Shown: positions 1 to 11,263 of the stretch, in pieces
Layout of the letters: each line of letters starts with the position of its first letter
Numbering within the stretch: the stretch's first letter is position 1
Source: Salvator merianae
Taxonomy: Eukaryota > Chordata > Lepidosauria > Squamata > Teiidae
Length of the DNA stretch: 64,000 nt
Assembly (NCBI GenBank): GCA_003586115.2
Contig: QVOM02000102.1
Location: 1,359,405 to 1,423,404, forward strand
Direction of reading: 5' to 3'
Made by a program: the position numbers and the translations under genes
The notes under the pieces: generated by a model
Seen by the model: only the letters and a program-made list of their open reading frames with translations
Database searches by the model: none
What the model was told of the DNA's origin: nothing

Positions 1-1984
1 CTCATGTGTCAGGTAACCCTGAAGGCAGGGATCTGTGTTACATTACATATTGCAAACCACTATGAGAGTGTTTTTAGGAGTAATGGCAATGTATAAATAT
101 AATAAATGTGAGAAGACAAATTTTACAGTTTGCTATCTATGAAAACCCCAAGTAAAAGACATTGATGATCAGGAAACAGAAGTCATGGCACTTGTAGTCA
201 ACAAGCCTTTAGTGATTCACCAAATTCTTTAAATTAATGCTATTTAACCCACTAAGGATTAAGCTATGTGATGAATGCTGCATCACTGACAGCTACCCAT
301 AGGTTTCTGATACTACTATGGCATCTCACTTCCATGACATTTAGTTTCAGAAATCTACTGCATGTGTTTTAGTATGCACACAGGTATTCAATGGCTTCTT
401 AGAAACAAACCAAGACCACAGTTTTGACCCAATCCCTTAGGTTGCTTTAGTTGTATACAACTTCAGAAACTATAGTCAGTAGCATACTTGAAAGACTAAC
501 TGATCTTTTCCTTGATCATGGTAACAATACACTAAGTTCAAGTATCAGGCTCAGGCTTTCTTAACTTTTGAAATCATACATGACCAGCAAATAAAAACCT
601 AACAGCTACAGCTAGTAAGAGTACTGTATTAAATATTGCTTTTCCATTCAGTGGCAAATGCTGGTAGTCTAGCAGGGAACCACAGTACAAGCTTGTTAAT
701 GCTTTTTTCAACAGGTTCATTAAACAGATTTTAACATGTTGTGATTTTAGGGATACGTTTTTAAATTGGTGTATTATTCTATTTTATCCATGTGTTCCCC
801 ATACCTAGGAAATGCACAAGAGAAACAGGAATGAGTAAAATAAATTGCCATGGAACTAAAAACAAAACCAGCTTGCTGGGCACCTCCTGTAATGAAAGAG
901 AAACAACCCACAATTCTCGATAATATTCGAGTAAAGCTGATTTCTGGGAAACACAGGACATGTAACTAATTGCATCCAAATAGAAGGTACGCAAATTTGG
1001 CAAAATGGGTTTCCAAAAGCAATGAGGAAACTTAATATTTCAAAATCTGACAGGGGTCAGTTGAGAAAAAACGGAAACATTTATACTTCACATAAACCTG
1101 GCAAACTGCTACAATCAGTCTCTACCGCGGACTGCTTGGAATTTAGGCATTCTTTTGAGACTTCCACCACACTTCCTTCCAGACCCTAATCAATTTTTGG
1201 TAGAACAATCTACATCAAATTTATATCAGAGAAGCAAGACTTCAATGGCAGCATATAACTGATTTGTTGCAGTCACCCACTGGCTAGTTAAGCTTTTATT
1301 TTTGATTTACTGAAAGAAACAACAGTTTCTTCAGTTTCTCTTCTCAACGCAACATCAGAGAGAAGCACACCCACATGTTCCAGGGCAGGAACGGAAGAAA
1401 AAGACAAACAGCAAACCTGGATGAGTGATACTAAAGTAGGAGAAGAAGGAAGGGTGTAACCTAGGAGCAAAGAGCAAAGAGAACTCCTTTCCAAACTAGG
1501 CATTTTAAATGTGAGCTGGCCAAATTAAGATTCACCGTACACGGATGAACTACAACGCCCTACAATTTTTGCAATTATCAAGTCTACCTAAGCCTCACGG
1601 GAGTTGCAGTCCAGCACCCCTACAGCTACCATACTTTTCCTAACCCCTTCTCAGCAACGAATTTACTACAGAAACGCCCCCATGGGCCACATGAGCTCTT
1701 TTAACAGGAAGGCAATAAAAGTAATAAAGTGTATAAGTGGGGAGCTTATCTGATGAAGTACACATCTGTAGATCCTCCCTTGCAAAGCCTTTTTCTACTT
1801 TATTATCCTACCTCAAAGAAGCGGCGGCCGACTCTGACAGGACGCTTGTTTCGAAGTTAATTTGGTGTAATAATAAACAGCACGGCCTATGGCAGGATTA
1901 GCTTTTCCCCCCAACAACAACAACAATTTAAAAAAAAACGGAGAGAGACCACTTCTGACTGGAAAAGTCCTCATCCTAATCCGG
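1..1984. other. AT-rich non-coding stretch, possible first intron of TRAF6
   Basis: I see no convincing coding exon, RNA gene or full transposon here. It lies on the intron side of the minus-strand splice donor near 2269, so if that donor is real this is intron 1 of the minus-strand gene. That is an inference from the donor and from gene order, not from any recognised exon in this stretch. Confidence 0.4.
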
Positions 1985-2560
1985 TCTGAACACAACACGT
2001 CGCAAAGCAGTAACTACGAAGGGGGCTGCAGGCCTGCCCGCACCGACCACTTCAAGAAAGCGCAGCGACTTCCGCGGCCAAGGATTTCAGCCCGCAAAGC
2101 CCCCCACACGAAAGTCGGACACGGGGCTCTCGCCGAGGCCAGGCCCCAGAGCCCAAGGCGGCCCTGTTGGTCAGCAGGGACGAAAGAAAAAAGCCGCCTC
2201 AACTTCTCCTAAGTGCGCTCCCGCCGCAAGGAAGGAAGAGGAAGGGCGTCGCCGTGTGTTCTTTCTTACCTCAGACAAGCTGTCTTCTTGCCGCCGTAGC
2301 GTCCTCATCTGCGGAAAGATCCCGAGAGAGACAAGCTAACGACGGCGGGACGGGCAAGAACGTGGCGGCGAGGGAAACATAACATAAAAGCGGAGTTTCC
2401 GGCTTGCTAAATGCCGAGACCAGGAGCAGCAACACACGACAAACACACCCGAGTGAAGGAGGATGCATTGCTGTGCGCGACAGAGAAGCTGGCAGCACAG
2501 CGCCCCCACTCGGCCAGCCGCGCTCGCCTAAAATGTCGGAGGAGAAGGAAGGAAGGAAGG
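1985..2560 (-). promoter_or_regulatory. CpG-rich promoter block, probably of TRAF6
   Basis: The base composition changes sharply from AT-rich flanks to a GC-rich, CpG-dense block of about 570 bases, the usual look of a vertebrate CpG-island promoter. On the minus strand it contains a consensus splice donor at 2270/2269. In tetrapods the gene next to the 5' side of RAG1 is TRAF6, transcribed away from RAG1, and the spacing here (about 49 kb to the RAG1 coding exon) is compatible. The TRAF6 assignment rests on synteny only, because no TRAF6 coding exon is in the window. A bidirectional promoter is also possible. Confidence 0.55.
2270..2495 (-). other. putative non-coding first exon with splice donor (TRAF6 5' UTR?)
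   Basis: Read on the minus strand, the sequence ends in CTGAG|GTAAGAAAG, a near-perfect donor whose GT is at 2269-2268. Upstream is GC-rich, CpG-dense sequence with no long open frame, as expected of a 5' untranslated exon. The 5' limit is a guess. In known vertebrate TRAF6 genes the first exon is non-coding, which fits. An unrelated antisense transcript cannot be excluded. Confidence 0.45.
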
Positions 2561-3403
2561 AAACGGGTCCGTTCAGCTGGAGGGCTTTAGTGCTTCCCCA
2601 ACCGCAGCACTAAAGGAAGACGTAGGGTATCCAGAAGGAAAATGAAGAAAGGGGTGTGGGAGATATTTTCGTATTCTTTATGATACGGCCTAAAACTTTT
2701 ACTATTACTGTTTTATTGTTATAAAGGGATTCTTCCATCTTGCTTCCAGTCGGTGAAGTTTTTCTTGCAGAGTAGATTAAAAACAAAGCGAATGAACCTC
2801 TTAACGTTTGAAAAGCGCTTTCATTTTCATTAAATAAACAAACAGGTTCGCTTACACAGCCAAAGGAAGCCAAAACGGGGAAGAGTCAATGCTCCCTTCC
2901 TTGCTTTCACGGGCATCTCAAGAGGATCAGGGGGCAAAGTTCCTCTTGGCTCTTTCGACAGACAAACATACAGAGCAGGAGAAAATGTAGCCTGCTTTGG
3001 AAAGATACTGATACAAAGCCATGAACTTTCACAGACAGACTTCATCCAAGAGAAGACAGAACAAGGAAAGGAGCAAAGTCCTTCTTGGTTTGGTTTTCAC
3101 AGATAAGCGTGTTTGCAGAAATGGAGACCAGAACTGATGTGCCACTGTGTAGAAAGCAGCTGACTGCATCATAAAAGAAATTGTTTTCCCTAAGAATTTC
3201 TTTTAAAATTCTTTTAAAGATCAATATAAGTTATAGATGCATCGAATGGAAAAGACTTTTCCCTGATGTTCTACTGCAAAGTTAGCCAGAACCCTAATTC
3301 TTGCCACCAGCAAGTTGAAAGCTTGTTGGAACTTAGGCATTTCAGGAGAGGCATGGGAAAATATGTCACCCTCATGGCTTTTGTTTGTCAGGACTGGCTA
3401 AGG
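2561..3403. other. non-coding spacer
   Basis: No gene, RNA or clear transposon seen. The short open frames on either strand lack any recognisable domain. Confidence 0.5.
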
Positions 3404-3731
3404 CAGGGGTGTCAAACTCATTTTAGTTCAGGGGCCTAACCCTTGCCTGGGGCGATGGGCGGGGGCGACGCCAGCGTGGTGGGCGGGGGCAACGCCAGCG
3501 CAGTGGGCGGGGCGATGCTAGTGCGCCGGCGCCCGGGGAGCGACGCCAGCGTGCCGGCGCGAGGGGCGACCAGCGCACCGCCTTTGGAAGGGCGGGGCGA
3601 CGAGCGAGGCTCCGTTTGCTGCCCGCGACACCGCGCCGCCTGGGGTGCCCCCCCCGCACCACCCTTGCGGGCCGGATTGAACCCCTTGGCGGGCCGGTTC
3701 AGGCCCGCGGGCCGTACGTTTGACACCCCTG
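3404..3731. mobile_element. non-autonomous hAT element, CAGGGGTGTCAAA type, copy 1
   Basis: The ends are inverted repeats: CAGGGGTGTCAAAC on the left and the complementary GTTTGACACCCCTG on the right. An exact 8-bp duplication GGCTAAGG lies at 3396-3403 and 3732-3739. Eight-bp duplications with CAGGGGTG-type ends are typical of the hAT superfamily. The 328-bp interior is GC- and CpG-rich with short degenerate repeats (GGGCGGGGCGA-like) and has no transposase, so the open frames crossing it (up to 172 codons) are not genes. A second copy is at 38024-38357. Confidence 0.9.
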
Positions 3732-4118
3732 GGCTAAGGGAACTGTGAATCAGTACTCCTGACTGAACTGGAGTCAAAGAGGCCTGGAGCAGGGATTTTA
3801 AAAGCAAGGTTTCGGGGAGAAAAGAGATCAAGGGGCTTTCCTTCTTAAAGAAATACAAAATTGTGCCAAAAGCAACACTAGATTGATGATACAAAGAAAT
3901 TCTGAGGGTCGCTGGAAAATTATAAATGAGAGTTGGGAGGAAAGGCTTTCTCAAAGGGGCTTCTTTGGGGCTTTCAGTTCACACAGTTAGGTAGAAACTA
4001 CAGGAAATCCAGTGATACAAAGGCCATGGGGTTTGAAAGAGTAACTTCCTTGGGGTACTATAATCTGTGTGTCTAATATCTGAGCTGATTATTAAGTTTT
4101 GTGCCTTTTGTAAACTTA

Positions 4119-4650
4119 TAGCTAAGAACATAAGAGGAGCCCTGCTGGATCAGACCACAGCTCATTTAGTTTAACATTCTGTTCCACACAGTGACCCACC
4201 AATTGCTTCTGGGCATTCTCAAGCAGAAGAAAAAGGCAAAATCATCAGCTGTTCTCAGCTCTCTACAAATGGCCTTTAGAGATGTCCTGCCTGTCTCTCC
4301 AATCTGGAGGTGGTATCTAGGTATCCATTCTAGTAGCCATTGATACACCTGACCTCCATAAATCTGTCCAATCCATTCTTAAAGATATCCAGGCTGATTG
4401 CTGTCACCAACTCTTCTGGTAGTAAATTCCATAGACCAATGACTCTCTGGGTGGAAAAATACTTCCTCTTATTGCTCCTAACTCATAGGGTGTTCCCTGG
4501 TCCTTATGTTATGTGATACAGAAAATATTTTTTCTCTATCCACCTTTTCCACACCGTGCATGATTTTACATACTTCAATCAGGTCCCCTCTTAAATGCTG
4601 TCTTTCAAAGCTGACGAGGCCAAAACATTGCAGCTTTTTAGATAATCTTA
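4119..4650 (-). mobile_element. CR1/L3-like LINE 3' fragment, minus strand
   Basis: This stretch is the reverse complement of the 3' part of the LINE at 40420-42485: shared phrases include the end 'taagaacataagaggagccc' and the 'attcttaaagatatccaggc' segment (the other copy reads the complement). It carries degenerate coding sequence for the end of a reverse-transcriptase ORF, followed by the 3' UTR. It is 5'-truncated as usual for this class. Confidence 0.75.
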
Positions 4651-6119
4651 GCAGTATGTGAGTGAGGGCTAGGCATCACTTTGGTAACTTTGGATGGCAG
4701 TGGTGGAATAAATTCTCCCCTATTTTGTTTGTTGTGTCCCCTGAGCCAAAATGACACAAGCAGCAACAGCGCTTTTTAATCCCCAGGGCAGAATGCAAAG
4801 CGGTCAAGTAGTTAAGCTGCGAACTTCTAGGGCAGATAGTTTTTAAAAAGCCTAGGTATGATATCCTGCCCTCTGCAGTACTTAATAGGAGGGATGTACT
4901 GAACTGGTTTGTACCTGTTGCCTTTTGACCAAGCTGTGTTAAAAGCTGTGTTAAACTGGCCAATTTGTGTTCATGCAGACCACTACTTAAGAGGAGGTTT
5001 GTCAGGGTTCCCTTGACCAACAGAACACACCTCTAAACTGGTATCAGAATAGTGTAACTGATAATAGAATGGCTAGAACAGCTTGCAAGGCAAAAACTGA
5101 AAGCCTATTAGTACATATGGTACACTTGGTGTCAGAATAGTGTATAATTAGTATCAACGGAATGGTCCCAATCTATGTTAGACTGGCAAAAATTCAAGCT
5201 GCTAAATAAGATACTCAGTACTTAACTGGCGTCAATTTTTTTTTCTAAAAATGTGTAAATAGTAAAAAGAAGAGAAAAGAAAAAGACCACAATCCATATT
5301 TGTGTTGCAAAAGAAAACTGCAGATGCTACATGAGGCTCTCTCAGCTCTGAACTGGTGCCATCATAGTTTATCTGGTATTTGGCTAACATGGAATGCCAC
5401 GCCTCAAGTCAGTCAGAAAAAAAAAGCAAATGTCAGATGCTGTGAGCAGTATTCTGCTCCAATGTGGGTGTTAAAAATGGCAGAATGGCCACTACTCAAG
5501 TTTTGGTACCAAAATCTTAGTTATATGCTTCATCCGCTAAGCAAAGAAAAAATGCTTGATGGGCCAGAGCAACTGCAAGCGCACACACAGTGGGTCATAT
5601 GAACGCTTCCACTTCCTCCCTTTGAAACTGCCCGGCAATGAAACTTCAAACTTGGCTGTTTGAGAGTCCATCAAAGGATATACAGGAAATGGCCCTAGAA
5701 GATGGCCTTTGCCTGCACATTTTGAAATAGGGGTGGGCAGTGTGGGCAACAAATGTAAGTTGCTCATGCCGCCGCCACCGCTACCAGTCTGCAGCTGCGG
5801 GTGTCCAAGGGTGTCCTTGCACTATTGGAAGGACGTGTCCAGCAGTGCTTGCTACCTACTCTACTCGGGGCAGACTTCAGGGCCAAAAGCACCTTGCGGA
5901 TATCGCACACCTTGGGCCCCCATCGGGCACCTTTTGGATGTAGTCCAAATTAACGAACAACCCCAGACCAATACTTAAATAAATTTACCATCAGATTAAC
6001 TTAAAAAAACAACAACCCCCCCTTATGTTACCCATCACAGCCCTTGCTTAAGTTTTATTTTCTTTTCTATATAAAAATCAATTTCAAGATGCAGAACCAA
6101 AACAGAGAATATAACACGT
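4651..6119. other. non-coding spacer
   Basis: No gene recognised. The open frames of 60-114 codons have no domain and atypical composition. Around 5040-5240 there is loosely repeated wording ('gtatcagaatagtgta') that suggests an old degenerate repeat. Confidence 0.4.
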
Positions 6120-6540
6120 TGTGTCCGTATTAGCGCCGTGTTTTATGCCTCACTGAACCCACTGCGCGCGCGCGTGAATTTGGAAATATCTTTTTGTTTT
6201 TCGGAAATGAAACTAATCAGGCAACCGAGCCCCCGCCCTGCTCCCTGCGTCACACTCAGTTGGGAGGGAAGGGGGCGGAGCTGCGTCTGCATGAGTCCTT
6301 TTAACTCAACTAGGTCCAGGAGGAACATAGCCTAGTCCCCTTCAGTCATTTTCGGCACAGTAACGCGAGCAAGATGGGAAGCAGCTGGTATCGCGCTTTT
6401 AAATGCTCTTGGCTCTGCTTCTCAGTCTAAATCGGCACTTCTGCTTTATTAGGAAGCGGGAGAATCCGGGTTGCGGATTCAGCACCAGGGACGAGGACAA
6501 AGGAAGGGGCTTGGCTGGGCAAAATTTACTTCATTCAGTG
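6120..6540. promoter_or_regulatory. second CpG-rich, promoter-like block
   Basis: The block is richer in CpG than its surroundings and contains an alternating GC run (about 6170-6179), a GGGGGCGGAG GC-box-like site near 6271 and a CRE-like TGCGTCACA near 6246. No exon or splice donor is obvious. It could be an alternative or lncRNA promoter, or only a GC-rich repeat remnant. Function is inferred from composition and short motifs alone. Confidence 0.3.
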
Positions 6541-7090
6541 TTCGGAATACTTTTTTCACTCTCAAAGCATATGACGGCTGATGGTCCAAAAATGTACTGG
6601 TCTGAACACTGTCTGTAGCTGTGATATGGCGATATACTAAGATATACGCCTAGTATTTGAAAGGGAAAGAGCAGAAACGGGGCAATAGTTGGATTTCAGC
6701 TGGGTGGGATTCTGACAGGGGCCAGGTTAAGCCCTGTCTTCATCCCAAGTCTTTATTTTCTGCTATTTCAGTTTGGGTCACAAGGCTAGTTACCCTGACA
6801 GGTATGTCACTGAAAAGTTTCTGATAGGAAAAAAGTACTGCAAGTGTATGTAGGATGAATAGGTCTCCTTGTCAGGTCCTACAATCTCGGGAACAACGCA
6901 GAATAAGTGTTCAACTGGAAGCTCGAAATTAAATACTGTAGTAAACGTGGTATCAGGCAGGATTGGTGACTGGCTCTCCAGTGTTGGAGACCATCCTTGA
7001 CATCCTGTTAAAGGTCAAGGAGTTTGAAACTCTTTCTGTGCATTCATCACAGCTACTGTCAGTTTTCAGTAATAATAGGAAAGATGTCCC

Positions 7091-7186
7091 CTTCTTCTTC
7101 TTCTTCTTCTTCTTCTTCTTCTTCTTCTTCTTCTTCTTCTTCTTCTTCTTCTTCTTCTTCTTCTTCTTCTTCTTCTTCTTTTTTTT
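7091..7186. repeat. (CTT)n microsatellite
   Basis: About 90 bases of uninterrupted CTT/TTC triplets ending in a short T run. The polyphenylalanine open frame through it is an artefact. Confidence 0.98.
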
Positions 7187-7804
7187 GTTGAACTGGGGCT
7201 TATAATAATAATTATTAGCATTAGCATTTCTATCCCACCTTATACTCGAAGGTCTCTGGGTGGAAGAGCAGATGTTTGCTGGGATTCACCCTTCTACACT
7301 CCTGATGGGGCTGTGTAATTTCCATTAAGTGGCAGGGTAGTTGGCACTTCAGTAACGAAGGAAGTGGAGATCTGAGGTGTGTGGGGTCTTGTGAAACAGT
7401 GACGGGGAGCTCCCCCATTACCATGCTTATCAGAAACTGCTTCCCCATCTAAAGATCCAGACTGGGGCTGATGAAATGCAATTCCTCTCAAGTACAGTGG
7501 TGACAATGTCCAGAAGACCTCCTGTTAGTTACATGGCTGTCACACTTAACAGAATCCTCCTTCCTCCTGCAACTGGACATCAGTCTCTAGGCTGGGGAGG
7601 GAATGGAAACCTTAGGAGGACTCCCATTTCCTGATTCAGACACTGGGGGAGAGGAGGAGGCATTGAGATACTGTGTTTGACACCATCTAGATACTTCTGG
7701 ATACTCGTTGTGGTGAAAAGGACAGGTTTGGTCAAAGAACTACTCGAATACTTTGGAAATACTATGAGATAGATACTACTGCTAAAAAGGTCATATTATC
7801 TTTA

Positions 7805-8029
7805 AGGGCGCATTCACACCTAAGTTTTAATCCAGTTTCAGTCCGCCTTCAGATTGGACAAATCCATCTGCAAAGTGATTTGTTGTTTTTTCCCCATTAT
7901 CTAACTGAAAGGTGGATTTTCTGACTTATATAAAGCCAAAAACAAAGAGTTTGCCACTTTGCTGATGTGTTCTCTCACTCTGAAAGTGGACTGAAGCTGG
8001 ATTAAAACTTAGGTGGGAGCACACTAACA
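7805..8029. mobile_element. palindromic MITE, family A copy 1
   Basis: The two ends are inverted copies: the left end carries 'cacctaagttttaatccag', the right end its near-exact complement. The interior contains a phrase about a small-to-zero-coding 'ttgccactttgctgatg' that recurs in the element at 33961-34195. Length is about 225 bp with no coding capacity. Superfamily not determined; no clean target duplication was found. Confidence 0.65.
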
Positions 8030-9186
8030 ATGCACTGATGGTGTCAGGAATGTGAATAGACAGATACATCCCTTCCTGTAACACCTTCTGCCAGAAGCAT
8101 TTTCCATCCATTTCTCTAAAGTTCCAAAACAGTTGACTGTTACCCTTGTTAATTGGTAAATGCTGAAGGACCTTTCTTTAGAATCTTCATCTGAACAATT
8201 TAGCAATTGAGTGCATACCTTGATCTCCTCAAGGTCTGTCTCTTCTTTTTAACAGGCACTTGAAAGTACTTAACAGATATCCACATACTCTAGTTCAGAA
8301 ATGTATGACTTAGGTGAAACTGTGAGTTGGTGCTGCAGTGCTTTACGCTGTTGCTACACGAATTGTGCCATATTTTTGTGTACAGTTCATTGTCAAGCTT
8401 GCAGTTTATGGAGCAGAGCTAAGAGTTCTAATGAGACACTCTGAAGGTAGAAGAGAAAAATGAACAATTCTGTATACGCGTGATGCCATCTGGTGGCACT
8501 TTGAAATATTTTCAAAGTGTGAGATAAAAACATATAGATTAATATAATATGTTGGGAGTAAAATAAATTTTAAAAAAGGACTCCATAGATCCTGTCTTCT
8601 CACTTCCATTGTCACTACTGACCAACTCTTGCTACTGTTTCTCTTCTTTATCATTACCACATTCTTGTGGCTTTTCTTGGTCTTCCTTTCCATCATCACC
8701 ACCATCTAATTCAGAGTGAGAAGTGACAAATATACAGGTAGCTGTGATAAAATTTACACTTGCATTGGAGCAGGTGTAACAGCACAGTCATTTCACAATG
8801 GAACAAAGAGGCAGAATGAGTTCTGCCTGCCTCTGCATTTGGCTGTATATAATGCACCACTTCTTGACATGCTGTGTAGCCTTTCAGGGTTCTGTCTGTG
8901 GTATTAATATGCTGCCACTCACTTCACCCAGGTTCAGGGTGGTGTGGGACCTCATAAAATAAGTTGATGTCTGAATATCCTTGTAGCATGAGTGAGAGCT
9001 CTGGCAACAGATTCGCAAGCTTGGTGACACCCATGTGCACACAAGGTGTGGTATGTACCAGAGTCAGGATGCTATGAAGCCCACAGCAGTCTCTTAGTGC
9101 AGATGTAACTAAAGAGCATGAGCAAAGGTGTTGTCAGCTGACTGAATTCGACTGATGGAAATTAAGATTTCTTTCCTACTGAGCTT
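8030..9186. other. non-coding spacer
   Basis: Nothing recognised beyond low-scoring short open frames on both strands. Confidence 0.4.
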
Positions 9187-9591
9187 AGGCCGCGTTCTGA
9201 CACGGCATTTAATCAGTTTACAGGCCGTCTTCAGTTCCCGCTGGCCTGACATGATCTTGCCTTTCTGTAGTTTTTCTGGACTAAACTGGTGAAATCCAGA
9301 CTACTTTGCATTCGGATTTAATGAGTTCTCAAGCCATTGCGGATCACTAGCCCACTTTACTTTGCGATGTGAGAACACAGAAGGATACTATTTGGGAGGG
9401 ACTGTACTTTTTGGGGGGTGTGTGCAGAGGGAGGGATCCTGATTTTCTGTCATCCAATGACTGACTTTGTTGTGTGCATTATGCTTGGGGGTGGGGGTGG
9501 GCACTGGGGTCAGCAGGGATGAGTGGGCAAAGAGTGCAGTACTTCCTCCTTTCTAGGCATGCAGACACACACGTGTGCGCAGGGACAAGTA

Positions 9592-11072
9592 TGAATTACA
9601 TCCTAGGGTGCTGAAGGAATTAGCGAATATAATTGCTGAAGCACTCTGAGAAGTCCCAGAAGACTGGAGAAGGGCGAATGTTGTCCTTATCTTTAAAAAA
9701 GGAAAGAAGGCTGACCCAGGTAACTACAGACCTGTGAGCCTGACTTCAATACCAGGCAAGATCCTTGAACAAATCATTAAACAGCATATATGTGAGCACT
9801 TGGATGGGAATGCAGTAATTAACCAGAGCCAACATGGATTTGTAACAAGCAAGTCATATTGGACTAATCTCATTTCTTTTTACGACAAAATTACTGGATG
9901 GATCGACCAAGGAAAGGCTGTGGACATAGTATATCTTGACTTTAGCAAAGCATTTGACAAGGTGTCCCATACTATACTTATTGAAAAAATGATCAAATAT
10001 GGGATTGACAGGACAACTGTTAGGTGGATTCATAACTGTCTTAGTGATCGTACTCAAAGAGTGGTCATAAATGGCTTCACATCCGATTGGAAGACTGTCT
10101 CGAGTGGGGTACCACTAGGCTCTGTCTTGGGCCCAGTACTGTTCAACATTTTTATAAATGATCTGGATGAAGGAGTCGAGGGGATGCTGATCAAATTTAC
10201 AGCTGACACGAAGCTAGGAGGGATTGCTAACACTAGGGAGGAGAAGGAGAGGATTCAAAATGATTTGGACAAAATTGAACAGTGGGCTGAAACTAACGGA
10301 ATGGCATTTAACAGGGAGAAATGCAAAGTTTTACATCTGGGTAAGAAACACGACTATATCCAATACAGAATGGGAGGAATCTCGCTGAGCAGCAGCACAG
10401 GTGAAAAGGATCTGGGTGTACTAGTAGATCACAGATTAAACGTGAGTCAACAGTGTGATATAGCTGCAAAAAAGGCAAACACCATCCTGGGGTGTATCAA
10501 GAGGAGCATCGAGTCCAGATCATGAGAAGTAATTATCCTTCTTTACTCTTCCTTGGTCAGACCTCATCTGGAGTGTTGTGTCCAGTTCTGGGCATCCCAA
10601 TTTAAAAGAGACATTGACAGACTGGAACAAGTTCAGAGAAGGGCGACCCAAATGGTGAGTGGTCTGCAAACCATGTCCTACGAGGAACGGTTAAAGGACC
10701 TAGGAATGTTTAGCCTGCAGAAGAGAAGACTGAGAGGAGACATGATAGCTGTTTTCAAGTATCTGAAGGGCTGTCACAGTGCAGAAGGATTGTCCCTATT
10801 CTCAATTGCGCAAGAAGGAAGGACTAGAAACAATGGAATGAAACTTCAAGGGAGTAGATACAGGCTAGATATTAGAAAAAACTTTCTGACTGTAAGGGCA
10901 ATCAGTCACTGGAACAGGTTACCACAGGAGGTGGTGGGCTCTCCTTCACTGGAGGTCTTCAAGGAGAGGCTGGATGGATATCTGTCTGGGATGGTTTAGT
11001 GAATCCTGCATTGAGCAGGGAGTTGGACTCAATGACCCTGGAGGTCCCTTCCAACTCTATGATTCTATAATG
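9592..11072 (+). mobile_element. CR1 LINE, 5'-truncated
   Basis: Coding sequence for the CR1 reverse transcriptase runs from about 9592 into the 3' UTR, which ends in the typical CR1 tail 'ctatgattctataa'. The element is 5'-truncated, so the endonuclease domain is missing. It is inserted in DNA transposon copy 1. Confidence 0.92.
9734..10999 (+). pseudogene. CR1 ORF2 reverse-transcriptase remnant (frameshifted)
   Basis: The first open part (9734-10525, 263 codons) starts with PGKILEQII and holds the RT palm motif YLDFSKAFD and the PLGSVLGPVLFNIFINDL segment. The catalytic box reads FTADT, so the adjacent aspartate pair normally present in this family is absent. A frame change and stop near 10525-10553 lead to a second open part (10553-10999) with the family's C-terminal VRPHLEC, QRRAT and HWNRLPQEVV motifs. 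CR1 RT makes cDNA from its own RNA at the insertion site; this copy is dead because of truncation, the altered active site and the frame break. Confidence 0.9.
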
Positions 11073-11263
11073 GCAAGTTTTCTCTTTCCCACCCTCCAGC
11101 TGAGGCTGCCTAAAGTTCTGTAGACATTCAGACTTGGCTATAGCAGCAGCAACAGTTTCCCTGCTTTCTAGGTGTGCAGACACATATGTTCGTGCAGGGA
11201 CAAGCCGGATGGCAGGTTTTCTTTCCCTTCTACAGATTTGCGCAACTTCAGAGCTCCATAGAG

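Noticed and set aside
1..1984. Coding exon of TRAF6
   Set aside because: No frame with RING or TRAF zinc-finger features; any coding exons must lie outside the window.
3436..3954. 172-codon minus-strand frame and 101-codon plus-strand frame
   Set aside because: They run through the hAT element at 3404-3731; composition and repeats explain them.
4187..5595. Isolated CACAGTG heptamers resembling recombination signal sequences
   Set aside because: Heptamers alone are frequent by chance; no matching nonamer at 12 or 23 bases was evident, and the position near RAG1 has no meaning for RSS function.
6963..7205. 80-codon frame with a long phenylalanine run
   Set aside because: Translation of a CTT microsatellite.
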